A stretch of DNA of 64,000 nucleotides from Diploptera punctata. Taxonomy: Eukaryota; Arthropoda; Insecta; Blattodea; Blaberidae. The position numbers and the translations under genes were made by a program. Numbering within the stretch: the stretch's first letter is position 1; every line of letters begins with the position of its first letter. The notes beneath the pieces were generated by a model, which made no database searches, was not told where the DNA came from, and saw only the letters and a list, made by a program, of their open reading frames with translations. The stretch spans positions 1,135,501-1,199,500 of the forward strand of contig JASPKZ010007247.1 of assembly GCA_030220185.1 (NCBI GenBank), written 5' to 3'. Positions 54,614 through 64,000 of this stretch are shown piece by piece.

Positions 54614-55252
54614 CCTTTGCTTTGAGTATTGGCAGTTCCATCTTATATCTATGGATGTGAAATCTGGACATTAACAAAGGCAGATAGTAAACAAATAGAG
54701 GCTGCAGAAATGAAGATGTTGAGAGCAATAGCAGGATACCAAAGGACCGATAAAAAGAAAAACGAAGATATAAGAACAGAACTTAATATTAAAATATATA
54801 TACAGTCAATATGCCCATTTCACCAATAAATGTTTAAAATGGTCAACAAGTTTCTACAGCCAAGCTGTCATTCTCAAGACCAGATCAGTCAATATCTGGT
54901 CTTGAGAATGACAGCTTGGCTGTAGAAACTTGTTGACCATTTTAAACATTTATTGGTGAAATGGGCATATTGACTGTATATATATTTTAATATTGTATCA
55001 CCAAGAAGATCAATTGTGTATTAAGAACTTAATATATTTAATCTCTGTGAAAGAATAAAATACTATCAAAATGCTTACCTTCAGCACGTATTACGAATGA
55101 ATGAACAGCGTATACCAAGAAGAATGTATAATTAAATCAAAAGGGAGAAGATTGTTGGGAAGACCATTCAAGAGATGGAAGGACCAATTCGACCGATAAT
55201 TGGACTTAATCCTTGTTGTTGTTGTTGTTGTTGATGATGATGATGATGATGA
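54614..55252 (+). mobile_element. RTE-related LINE 3' fragment interrupted by a hairpin element
   Basis: Codes LAVPSYIYGCEIWTLTKADS, KQIEAAEMKMLRAIAGYQRT, DKKKNEDIRTELN to 54784. It resumes at about 55018 (AGAACTTAATATATTTAATC) through HVLRMNEQRIPRRMYN-like and GRRLLGRPFKRWKDQFD-like codons. Tail (TTG)n(ATG)n at 55217-55252. The uninterrupted order is seen at 58328-58740. Confidence 0.85.
54785..54994. repeat. Perfect 101-bp inverted repeat with 8-nt loop
   Basis: 54785-54885 and 54894-54994 are exact reverse complements; loop CAGTCAAT. A transcript would make a 101-bp duplex. Each arm contains TTGAGAATG-ACAGC-TTG-GCTGT-A-GAAAC, similar in plan to the hammerhead-like motifs at 2.6 and 38.3 kb, so this may be two head-to-head Penelope-like 3' ends. 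Confidence 0.95.
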
Positions 55253-55639
55253 AGAAACGAATATAAACAAATGCCATTTTGTAAGAAATTCAGGACGTAA
55301 AATAAATATTTCCAAGCAATTCATATACGTTATAATTACATGATCGAATAATATCTACAGATAATTATTACAAAATAGCTAATTAGTAATTAGTTTAATA
55401 ATATCATAAACAGTGCTAAATGCAATATTGTTTTATTGGTACATAGGACATGACCTTATGACCTAATGCAAGGGTGCAGGTCCTCCCGAAACCCCGTGAC
55501 CTGGTGACCTTTTCATACAGTCCTCGCGAATCGACCCACTATATCAGTGGCGTAAATACCTTTACGTTAGCCACTGTGGCGGTCATGTCATACTTCAAAT
55601 ACACCTTAATGCACTTTCCTCAACATCCAATTAGTAATA
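55253..55639. other. Unassigned stretch
   Basis: GC-richer part at 55440-55600 may be an old repeat; nothing identified. Confidence 0.3.
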
Positions 55640-56541
55640 AATAATAGTTTAAAAAAACTAAAACAATACGCTTTGTTAGAAAACCGAACTAAAAAACGCT
55701 TGTGATAAAATTAAAGTGGTCAACAAAAAATAATCTCTAACACATCTAGAATGAAACTAGAGTTATCTACAAAAAAAATATTTTACCATTAAAAGCGTGG
55801 GGTGCTCTTTATCAATTAATATATTTGATAATAAACAGATATTGGTAAAAGTAAAGTCTCTAAGAAGAAAACGTAAAAACCATAAAAATCACCCCACGCT
55901 TTTGATAGTAAAATTATTTATTTTTTGTCGATAACTCTATTTTATTCTAGATGTGTTGGAAATTAAAATTATTTTTAATTTTTTAGTTTGGTTTTCTAAT
56001 AAAGCATGTTGATTTAGTTTTTTTAAACTATTATTTATTTTTTTGTTTGGTTTTCTAATAAAGCGTGTTGTTAGTTTTTTAACTATTATTTATTTATTTT
56101 TTTAATTTTTAGTTTAATTGATTGTCATAAACCGGAATCCCATGAAAATTTAATTGCTTACGATATTTTTAGTGTCTAGGCACGAATATAATTATATATA
56201 TATTTTTAAAATTATTATCTAACATTATTATATCTTCTAAAAAATCCTCCGGGCCGGATTTGAACCAGCGACCTATGGATTACTGAAATTATATACCACT
56301 ACAGTCCACCACTCTACCAACTGAGCTACCAGAGGATATGATATTAATTTCTTACAACGATGGACTAAAAAGTCGATAAGTCCGCTACCTATTATATGAA
56401 ATTATTGTATTGTCATTAGTCCTTTACAAGTATACAACGTTTCAAGTCGATCCAATGTTTTTAAGTGGATGAAAATCGTGTTGAAAGATTCCGTTACATA
56501 GATGGATACAGGTCAAGCTAGTATAAAGAGTGTAAAAAATC
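55640..56541 (-). mobile_element. Unclassified repeat carrying a tRNA-Tyr gene, copy 3
   Basis: Minus orientation: end TTTTTTACACTCTTTATACT at 56541, one 170-bp unit (TTGAAACG..TATACTTGTAAAGGAC), tRNA-Tyr (56245-56335), then the inverted repeat (about 55640-55800 and 55890-56040, AAGCGTGGGGTGCTC/TCACCCCACGCTT) with loop 55806-55888. A short extra copy of the arm end (GGTTTTCTAATAAAGCGTGTTG) follows at 56046-56070. Confidence 0.75.
56245..56335 (-). tRNA. tRNA-Tyr (GTA) with 18-nt intron
   Basis: Acceptor CCTCTGG/CCGGAGG pairs fully (one T-G), D arm GCTC-AGTTGGTA-GAGT, anticodon stem GTGGA/TCCAT with loop CTGTAGA, T arm GCTGG-TTCAAAT-CCGGC, discriminator A. The intron TGGTATATAATTTCAGTA (56281-56298) sits between positions 37 and 38, as in eukaryotic tRNA-Tyr. 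A TTTTTT terminator follows within a base. All structure is intact, so it could be functional, although it is embedded in a repeat whose other two copies are pseudogenes. Confidence 0.85.
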
Positions 56542-56666
56542 AAGCTTCGCTACGAAATACCTGCTCAGAGCTTTACAAATACACAAGTGTCTAATTATGA
56601 AAATAATGTTGTAAATTTTATATCCCTTTTGAACCCCTAATTATAATTGCTAATAATAACTCTATG

Positions 56667-56931
56667 ACTGCAATGGTTAGAACATGTTGCACGAATGGGA
56701 AATGAAAGAGGGGCATGGGAGTTCTTTGTAGGAAAACCAGAGGGAAATCACCCAATAGGCAGGCCAAGAATGATGTGGGAGAAAACATTAATCATGATTT
56801 GAGAGAAATAGATTATACAGGGGATGACTGGAAAATATTAGCTCAGGATGCGGATGTATGGAGAGCTTACATCGGCAGCCATGAACCTATGGGTTCGATA
56901 GTTCCAGTGAGCGAGTTAGTTAGTTAGTTAT
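56667..56931 (+). mobile_element. RTE-type LINE 3' end, diverged, (GTTA)n tail
   Basis: Flanked by TAATAACTCTATG (56654-56666, 56932-56944). C-terminus: GAWEFFVGKPEGNHPIGRP-like, NINHDLREIDYTGDDWKILA, DVWRAYI. Tail (GTTA)n instead of GTAA. Confidence 0.88.
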
Positions 56932-57149
56932 TAATAACTCTATGGCTTATGAAACCGGTAGGTTCAATGTCGCGTTTAGTAAGATTCTCCAACTGAATCA
57001 AATTCATATCTCCGATATCCAGTTCCCTAACATCCATCCGAATATTGTCCTCCTACCCTTTTCCCCAAGTAGCTAACTACTTTTCTATTATTTATTTTAT
57101 AAATAGGTTTACAATGTTATAAAACATCTTCGGGTGCCCAAAGAGTTAA

Positions 57150-57440
57150 AATTTTTATATATTTTTTCTCTCCATTCTTCTCTATCTTCCCATCCAATTC
57201 TTTCAGACCTATCTCCCTCATACCTCTTACATCATCCATCCATTTAAATCTAGGTCCACCTCTCTTTCCTTTCCCAGGTGGAATCTATTCCAAAGCTTGT
57301 CTGGGTAATTTGTCTCTGGCATTCTACATATATGACCATACCATTCTAACTTTCTGTATCTCACAAAATCTAATAATGAATTTTGGAATTCCATTTGTTG
57401 TCTGATGATTGTATTTCTGATTTTGATATTTAACGAACTA
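57150..57440 (-). mobile_element. LINE C-terminal relic, other subfamily
   Basis: Minus strand codes GHICRMPETNYPDKL-like, IPPGKGKRGGPRFKWMDDV, RGMREIGLKELDGKIEKNGE, the GRP.RW.DDV region of an RTE-related LINE. Several frameshifts. Confidence 0.6.
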
Positions 57441-57914
57441 TTGTTATATACTTTGCTTAGGTATTAGATTTTATCTTTATATAAAATGCTAGGAAATGTC
57501 AATTCCTAAGCATTGTATAAAACCATTTTTTTTAACTTTCCCATTGACATAATTATAAGCACGTGTGTGCGTGCGTAAAAGCAGTGAATAAAATTAAAGA
57601 TGAAAGGACAGATGTCTCTCTAAAGTTGATCAGTAGTCGGTCAACATACTGGATCTCCCAATTGCCACTTAAAATAACTTACAAAAAAGTATAACAGAAT
57701 AAATTTGAATTCTTCTTCATTTTATATTTTAGGGTACTCCAAGTCCTTTTAAAATTAATATTAAAGCACCGTTGAGGTTACATAATAAGATATTAAATAT
57801 AAAACTGGTACCTGGTAAGTCAAGACGATTGACGAATCAGGTACAGGGTATATTTTTGGGTGTGATTATATTTCTTCTGGACTTATTTGATTAAGACTAT
57901 GAATTTATGTTTTA
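57441..57914. other. Unassigned stretch
   Basis: No recognised content. Confidence 0.3.
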
Positions 57915-57930
57915 ATAATTCTTGCTTAAG

Positions 57931-58314
57931 TCCACCGCTGTAGTCTCGGGGTAGCGTGCTGCCTTGTCACGCAGAGGGCCCGGGTTCGATCCCCGGTCGG
58001 GACAGTTTTTCTGGGTGAGGTTTCTATCGGGGTTTTTCCTCACCTGTAAGACAAATGTCAGGAAAACTTTAAGGCCCAAACGGTCCCCGAAAGCATATGG
58101 CCATCGCAATCATCATCATTCATATTCATCTTAGGCTAAGCTTAGGATTATGGACTCTCCTGGCGCACCATTATCATCATCACCCATCATATCATCGGGA
58201 CAACGTAACCCCGCCTTCCAGGCGCCCCAACCTCAGATTTGGGTTACAAGCACGCCATGCCAGGAGAGAAACCAGGAATGTCGAAAGACAAACCTGGGAC
58301 ATTTGAGAAAAAAA
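57931..58314 (+). mobile_element. SINE, tail type B, at a re-used target
   Basis: Complete copy between AATTCTTGCTTA (57917-57928 region) and AATTCTTGCTTA (58315-58326). Head has TGTAGTCTCGGGG; both complementary CTCTCCTGGC/GCCAGGAGAG segments kept. Confidence 0.9.
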
Positions 58315-58327
58315 AATTCTTGCTTAG

Positions 58328-58740
58328 AAAAGAAACTATTTTGATGTTTTATAAAGTATTGCCAGTTCCATCTCTTATCTATGGATGTGAAACCTGGACA
58401 TTAACGAAGACAGATAGTAAACAAATAGAGGCTGCTGAAATGAAGATGTTGAGAGCAATAGCAGGATACCAAAGGACCGATAAGAAGAAAAACGAAGATA
58501 TAAGAACATAACTTAATATATTTAATCTCTGTGAAAGAATAAAATATTATCAAAATTCTTACCTTCAGCACGTATTACGAATGAATGAACAGCGCATACC
58601 AAGAAGAATGTATGATTATAAATCAAAAGGGAGAAGAATGTTGGGGAGACCATTGAAGAGATGGAAGGACCAATTCGACCCACAATGAGATCGGAAATGG
58701 CCATTGGGCTTAATCCTTGTTGTTGTTGTTGATGATGATG
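58328..58740 (+). mobile_element. RTE-related LINE 3' fragment, (TTG/ATG)n tail
   Basis: LPVPSLIYGCETWTLTKTDS, KQIEAAEMKMLRAIAGYQRT, KKKNEDIRT, then stop (ACATAA for ACAGAA), later QRIPRRMYDYKSKGRRML and GRPLKRWKDQFDPQ. Tail 58718-58740. Right-hand duplication ATTCTTGCTT at 58743-58752. Confidence 0.87.
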
Positions 58741-58759
58741 ATAATTCTTGCTTGAGAGT

Positions 58760-59188
58760 CAGTATTTCGGGTAAGTTATTTTGGTGGTCTTTTTGTATTT
58801 ATAATTAAAATTTTTATATTTAATATCTTGTTCCAAGTCATGTACAAATTTTCTTAACTCCCCACCCAGTTTCTTATTACCGGTATATAAAATGAAAAAA
58901 TAAACTACAATCTAACCTCACCTCATAATTGTAGAGATTTATCGAGGGCATGTTTCAATACTTCTTAATAAATTTCTCGTTTTATTATTATTATTACTGA
59001 CACATCCTTGGCGCGACAGGGTATATGACAGGATTTTCAAGGGCCCGTTTGATTTTCGACTGTACCAAGGGAATTTTTCTTTGAATGCTGATTAGAACGT
59101 GTAATGTATCCAATTCCTGTTAAAAAATTGAAACTAAGGTTGAGGAAACGCGTGATACTGATCACGTGACTCAATATACTGTCATCTG
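58760..59188. other. Mostly unassigned; one MITE end
   Basis: CCTCACCTCATAATTGTAGA at 58917-58936 matches the 8.3-kb hairpin MITE ends. The remainder is unassigned. Confidence 0.45.
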
Positions 59189-59201
59189 CTAGAGAGAGAG
59201 A

Positions 59202-59249
<48 letters not shown>

Positions 59250-59289
59250 TAGAGAGAGATAAAGAGAGAGATAGATAGATAGATAGAGC
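59189..59289. repeat. (GA)n/(GATA)n microsatellite
   Basis: About 100 bp of pure purine strand, a potential triplex-forming tract. Confidence 0.95.
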
Positions 59290-60103
59290 GCAACCATTTG
59301 AGTCAGCCTTGGCCCTTCGGAATTGGTCTAAATTTCAAAATGAGTTTTATCACGAAATCTAATAAATTTCACAACGTTTACACATATAAAAATAAAATGC
59401 TTATGATGAATTCTTGGTAATTATGCCTTTTTTATAATATATTTTCTCATAAAATATGGAACTGACATGTTATGCATATTCTTGTATAATAATATTTGAA
59501 ACATACAATTAAACTTTTACAAGTTTGTTTTTCTAGTAATAAAACAATACATGGTTTTGAACTCGTGACCTGTGTGTACTACGTCTAGGAGCGGTTCCAG
59601 GCCATGCTGTGACGTCACACCGCGTTCGATATGGGCCACCAGGTGGAGCACCTCCCATCCAGGGTTGTACAAGTCAGGAATAAGGGAATGCTCTTTTCAA
59701 CAATTACCTTACATAATTTAAGTAGATGGAATTTTAATCAACAACTCGTGCCATGACCAACATTGTGCAGTATCACTGCCGCCTGTCACACAGCGAGCTC
59801 GGGATTATATTAATTTCGAGCTAAAGTCCAGTTTTACTGTAAACAAATTTGCATAAGGTATTACTCCGCCGACTACGTCTATTGGGGGATACGTGGTACT
59901 ACTTTTAACCGCCATATGACTGAATTGTGTACGATAGAAACATTGTTCTTAGGCATCATCTTATTTTACGGGAAATAAGACTGAATACAAAGTAGGCCTA
60001 AGATGTTACCAAGAATTACGAACTTTCTCCATTTCTTATTTAGGTATTTATGAAATAATTTATGGTTTACCTAATCAGACGTTTACGCTTTATCCATTAT
60101 CCC
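59290..60103. other. Unassigned stretch
   Basis: No gene or repeat end recognised. Confidence 0.3.
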
Positions 60104-61271
60104 TCTTACTAATAATCCATATATAACTTTTATACAAGGTTTATACACACCTCAGTTGAAAATTCTTACTAATAAACACTGTATTAGATGTACAGTGTAT
60201 AAGAGGTGTACAACTTTACATGGCAATCGTTATACATGCCTCCAGCCTTGTTTAAGGATTGTATAACTAGACAAAATGTCGGACTTCAAGATCAACTGAT
60301 TGTTTTCTTATGATATTGATGAAAGTTTCCTTAAATTTAACGCAAAATACGACACTTCAATGACTGTTTGATGGATGCACAGGACATAAATAATATTAAT
60401 AAAGCTCTGGGTAGGAAAATAAAAGCATCATAAAACGCCTTTTATTACACTCATTCTCGATTAGGCCTAATAATATTTTTAAATTGAACATTGATTTACA
60501 AAAGAATATGTTCTACAATAATTGTTGTAGACATGATTTAACTTGAATGTAGTTTAAATGCTTCATAATATTATTTTAACAAAACTTTCTTGCATCATTA
60601 ATACATAATACACATACAGATTATTTATTTAATTATAGATGTACTATTATCGGAGTAAACCACATGTTAGCTTGATAGTCTTGTGGTTAGAGCTTCCGAC
60701 TACGGTCCTAGGTTCGATTCCCGATCAAACTGCAATGTTTTTTTTCTCGCCTAAAGCGTTATTCTGTTATCGGTAACATTTTCTACTATTTTGAACGTTT
60801 TCCAAACACACCTTAAAACACTGCATATAATTCATAAGTAATGGGAAAAACTTTTATTGGTTTCCAAGAATTGTTGGAAATTCTTGACGTTAGATGGCAG
60901 CACATTATCTGTGAAACTAATTCTTTGATATATTTGACATTGCGTAAAGCAAAATGTAAATAGATTAAAACGCATTTACTTTTTCGTACCTCCCCAATTA
61001 GGGAATCTCTATTAATTATAATCCATACTCATTTCTTACACAATTAATCACTAGTTGATGTTGTTTTATTTCTGTTACAAACTGCGCATAATATTGCCCT
61101 GACGTCATAGTGATGACGAATATGTGACGTATTGTGTATAACCGATGTATTGTTATATAGCTCCAGCACAACGTTTATTAGTAAGGAAATTGTACATGAT
61201 CTACATAAGGCTTATACATTGTATAACTAAACAACTGATGAAAGCCTGTATAAGAGATGTTTATTAGTAAG
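60104..61271. mobile_element. Inverted-repeat element, 1.17 kb
   Basis: CTTACTAATAA occurs twice going inward on the left (60104, 60165) and twice inverted on the right (61173-61185, 61259-61271), each followed by GTATAAG/TATAC-type motifs. Looks like a non-autonomous DNA transposon with repeated subterminal sites. The interior has no ORF but holds a tRNA-like sequence. Confidence 0.55.
60673..60735 (+). pseudogene. tRNA-like sequence
   Basis: TAGTCTTGTGG A box and GGTTCGATTCC B box (consensus); acceptor AGCTTGAT/ATCAAACT pairs with one mismatch; anticodon arm and T stem do not fold properly. Pseudogene or SINE head. Confidence 0.5.
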
Positions 61272-61625
61272 ACTGTATGTAGATAGATATCCTTTATTTA
61301 CCGGTACAATTTAATTATGAGCAGAATTTATGCTCCATGCTGACTCATCTGTAAATTCTGCTGTTATTTTTACCATCTCCTCAATGATTAATGTGGGATT
61401 TATTTCACTAAACTATTGGAAAACATTCAAAATAATGTTTCTCTCTGCTTTTCAAATGCTTTACTTTCTAATGTTTAAGAGATTCTACAGAAATTATTTC
61501 ATTTAAAATAATTGAAATGTCAACGTAGTCTGCACTGCGCATGCATAACAATTAGAAAACGCTTATTTAAATTTTTAAAATTGTAATTATATATTTTAAG
61601 ATTCACCCATATAACTTACAGACCC
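61272..61625. other. Unassigned stretch
   Basis: No recognised content. Confidence 0.3.
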
Positions 61626-61637
61626 TATAGACGTGTG

Positions 61638-61819
61638 TTAACTAACTCACTGACATTATCGAATCCGTAGGTTCATGGCCGCGCGGACATAAGCTCTCCA
61701 TACATCCCTATCCTGAGCTAATGTTTTCCAATCATTCCCTGTATAATATACTTCCCTCAAATCATAGTTAATGTTATACTCACACCCCATTCTTGGTCTA
61801 CCAACTGGGTGTTTTCCCT
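61638..61819 (-). mobile_element. RTE-type LINE, very short 3' end
   Basis: Flanked by TATAGACGTGTG (61626-61637, 61820-61831). Only about 180 bp of C-terminus, with tail TTAG. Confidence 0.92.
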
Positions 61820-61844
61820 TATAGACGTGTGCTAGATAATATAC

Positions 61845-62185
61845 ATCCATATCCATCCATCCATAGTAATTCTGCCCGAGGGCAGGTCTTTCACTGCAAT
61901 CATAGCATTTTATTGCTATCCTTTGCAGCTTTACTAGGGAATTGTAGGTGAGGTAGCTTCCTGTTGGTTTCCACACCGGTGAAGGATGGTGATGATAATG
62001 ATAAGGACGATGATGATGATGGCCAGATGATTTTCGGCGACCGTTTGGCCCTAAGCTTCCTGACATGTTTCTTACAGGTGAGGAAAAACTCCGAGAAAAA
62101 CCTCACCCAGGGCCTGTGCCGACCGGGAATCGAACCCGGGCCCACTGCGTGACAAGGCAGCACGCTACCTCGAGACCACAGCGGT

Positions 62186-62188
<3 letters not shown>
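61845..62188 (-). mobile_element. SINE, tail type A, antisense
   Basis: Complete; the GAAA-loop hairpin is decayed (CATAGCATTTTATTGCTATC). Head abuts (TA)n at 62188-62229. Confidence 0.88.

Positions 62189-62229
<41 letters not shown>
62188..62229. repeat. (TA)n microsatellite
   Basis: About 20 TA units between the SINE head and a Helitron 3' end. Confidence 0.95.
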
Positions 62230-62231
<2 letters not shown>

Positions 62232-62676
62232 AGAAGTCCCGGCCACGCGTTGCTGTGGCTAAGGTATACGTTAAAAATTTAAATTAAGTTGCTGTCTTTC
62301 AGCCAGATTACTTAAAACTAATACTTACACACGAAATTAATAATATTGAAAATAAAATAAACACTGAACACACTTAAATTATGAAATAATCAATATTTGT
62401 AATTCAATATAAATTCGCGGTTGCAACAAAAAGCACAGCCAACTGGATCTCTCTTTGTTTACACCGCCATCTGTTAGAATCGTATGGAACTCTTTGTTAA
62501 ATAATAAACAAATAATTTTTAATAAAAAATAATGCGACTATAAATTTAGTTATAAACTACCCTAAGTCTCAAGTTGGATCAAACTGCACACAGTGTGCAA
62601 AATTTTATTAAAATCGGTTCAGTAGTTTAGGATTCCATCGCGGACAAACGTGACACGAAATTTTTATATATTAAGA
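62230..62676 (-). mobile_element. Helitron family A, complete non-autonomous copy
   Basis: Minus strand: TCTTAATATATA at 62676 after A; hairpin GCCAC-AGCAACGC-GTGGC; CGGGACTT; CTAG at 62230-62233. 447 bp. Colinear with 4819-5362 but without its 42-bp duplication. The base after CTAG is A, within (TA)n, instead of T. Confidence 0.85.
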
Positions 62677-63150
62677 TAGTTATTATCATTATTTTTATGT
62701 CTTTTATATCCTTTATTTTGAGTGTCAGAGAGCGAACTACATTTTTTTACACGCTTAAAGGTAAAACCATTATTCGACCAATGAAAATTTAGTTATTGTA
62801 TACATTACAACTGGAACTTAACCCGGAAGAGGTATAGTTGTCAGTCGAATTGAATTTTGTGGTTGAGGTTTTTAAGATTTTTGTTAACTATATAACAAAT
62901 GTCAAAATTTGGGCCATAACTTTCCTGAAAAAAACCATCAGCCTCATAATTGTTATCATTCACATTCATACAGTACACACAGGCCTACAGTTCACAATAA
63001 TAGAACCGTGGTTCCGTCAGTTAAGTGAGAGATGAAATGTTCAAATTCTGATATTGTTCAATTTTGAAATTCGTTAAGATCATCTTATCGATTCCATTTT
63101 TAAGGATAATAATTTAAATTTCGTGGTTGTTTATAGATGTCTGGAACTCC
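62677..63150. other. Unassigned stretch
   Basis: Nothing recognised; a SINE-like CATCATTCACATTCAT string may be a faint remnant at 62945-62975. Confidence 0.3.
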
Positions 63151-63437
63151 TTTTTTTTTTTTTTTTTTTTTTTTGAGGTAAGACAAATGTCAGGAAAACT
63201 TTAAGGCCCAAAAGATCCCAGCAATCATATGGCCATCGCAACCATCATCATTCATATTCATCTTAGATTAAGCTTAGAATTAGAGACTCTCCTGGCGCAC
63301 GATTATCATCACCCATCATATCATCGGGGTAACGTAACCCCGCTTTCTAGGCGCCCCAACCTCAGAAGTGGGTTAGAAGTATGCCATGCCAGGAGAGAAC
63401 ACCAGGAATGTCGAAAGAAAACCTGGGGCATTTGCAA
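63151..63437 (+). mobile_element. SINE, tail type B, headless, after a T24 run
   Basis: A run of 24 T (63151-63174) is followed directly by the shared middle (AGACAAATGTCAGG) and a complete type-B tail; the tRNA-like head is absent. Ends in (TA)n. Confidence 0.8.
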
Positions 63438-63447
63438 TATATATATA

Positions 63448-64000
63448 CAGGGTGGACCGCTCGAATGGACCTAATTTCAATTGCTTGTTACTGGCAAACG
63501 GTTGAAGATAGAAACTTAAAACAACGTTCATAGTACAGAAAAACTCACCAAGTTTCGAATCCTGTCGGTAGATGGCACAAAGATACGTTTCTCGTTCTTA
63601 GATTTAATTGTTTGTGAAAATGGCGACTCCGCAGATGAAAGCGCAAGCTGTTTTGTGGTATGCGGAGTTTAAATCAATCATTAGAGTTCAAAGGGAGTTC
63701 CGGCGTGTGTTTAACCGTGATGCTCCAACTGCTAGAAGCATAAAGAAGTGGCGTGATACATTATTAGCTACAGGATCTGTGTTGAAGAAGCATGGTGGTG
63801 GTCGCAGAGCATCCGATGAAATGGTAGCAAATGTTCAAGCCGCATTTGAGCGAAGCCCCCGGAAGTCATTAAGAAGAGCTTCGCGGGAACTTCAAATACC
63901 AAAATCGACATTACAACGGATTGTCCACAAACGCCTCAAACTGCACGCATATAAAGTGCAGTTAGTGCAACGTCTGGAGCCGAATGACATGCCGAAACGA
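63448..64000 (+). mobile_element. Tc1/mariner-like transposon, 5' end (runs off window)
   Basis: CAGGGTGGACCGCTCGAATG follows TA (63446-63447) within the (TA)n end of a SINE, fitting TA-target insertion. A 172-bp leader precedes an undamaged transposase start. The 3' end lies outside. Confidence 0.75.
63620..64000 (+). CDS. Tc1/mariner-like transposase, N-terminal 127 residues
   Basis: Open from ATG at 63620 to the window edge. Residues 1-50 (MKAQAVLWYAEFKSIIRVQR, TARSIKKWRDTLLATGSV) form a helix-turn-helix like the DUF4817-type domain common at the start of insect mariner-like transposases. About 60-110 (GGGRRASDEMVANVQAAF, KSLRRASRELQIPKSTLQRI) form the second, Arg-rich HTH that binds the terminal repeat. 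The DDE catalytic domain would lie beyond the window. No stop or frameshift seen, so the copy may be young. Confidence 0.8.
   Translation, partial: MATPQMKAQAVLWYAEFKSIIRVQREFRRVFNRDAPTARSIKKWRDTLLATGSVLKKHGGGRRASDEMVANVQAAFERSPRKSLRRASRELQIPKSTLQRIVHKRLKLHAYKVQLVQRLEPNDMPKR

Noticed and set aside
59189..59289. (GA)n tract as a GAGA-type promoter element
   Set aside because: No gene start nearby; best described as a microsatellite.
1..64000. CRISPR arrays, bacterial operons, prophage or plasmid features
   Set aside because: All tandem direct repeats seen are microsatellites, LINE tails or Helitron units; gene content and tRNA introns are eukaryotic.

Overview
The window looks like a stretch of a large, repeat-rich insect nuclear genome. 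The low GC, the crowd of RTE and Jockey-type LINEs, tRNA-headed SINEs, Helitrons and Tc1/mariner relics, and an intron-bearing tRNA-Tyr fit this; a cockroach or termite relative is my best guess, by inference only. I recognise no intact host protein-coding gene. Almost everything that can be named is a transposable element, and much of the interest lies in how they are nested and in what they carry.

Layout: 0-7.6 kb holds RTE 3' fragments, a Penelope-like palindrome with a hammerhead-like motif (2.2-2.7 kb) and two abutting Helitrons (4.2-5.4 kb). 7.6-11.8 kb has SINEs, one nested in a Helitron. 12.0-14.7 kb has two copies of an unclassified repeat that carries an intron-containing tRNA-Tyr sequence beside a long inverted repeat; a third copy with a structurally intact tRNA lies at 55.6-56.5 kb. 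15.3-22 kb has SINEs, an RTE nested in another LINE, a Helitron with three internal tandem units, and a Jockey-type tail. 22-27.8 kb is mostly unassigned, with an R2-like endonuclease relic and a tRNA-like gene.

The best-preserved composite is 27.87-34.25 kb. An RTE LINE with 5' leader, endonuclease domain and GTAA tail, flanked by 13-bp target duplications, has lost its reverse transcriptase. It was then split by a young LTR retrotransposon (minus strand, ~860-bp LTRs, TAAG duplication) that has one gag-like ORF and no pol. A pogo-like relic follows at 34.3-35.3 kb, and a Tc1 relic split by an RTE fragment lies at 36.7-38.2 kb. 40-41 kb holds a Jockey-type C-terminus.

From 41 to 64 kb there are four copies of a CACTG-ended repeat with a coding remnant, many SINEs and LINE tails, a perfect 101-bp-arm hairpin inside a LINE (54.8-55.0 kb), a multi-insertion site at 57.9-58.75 kb, a 1.17-kb inverted-repeat element (60.1-61.3 kb), a second Helitron A copy, and the intact 5' end of a Tc1/mariner-like transposon that runs off the window. 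The elements depend on each other in trans: SINEs and 5'-truncated LINEs on an RTE-type machinery, short Helitrons on absent Rep-helicases, and the gag-only LTR element on pol from elsewhere.
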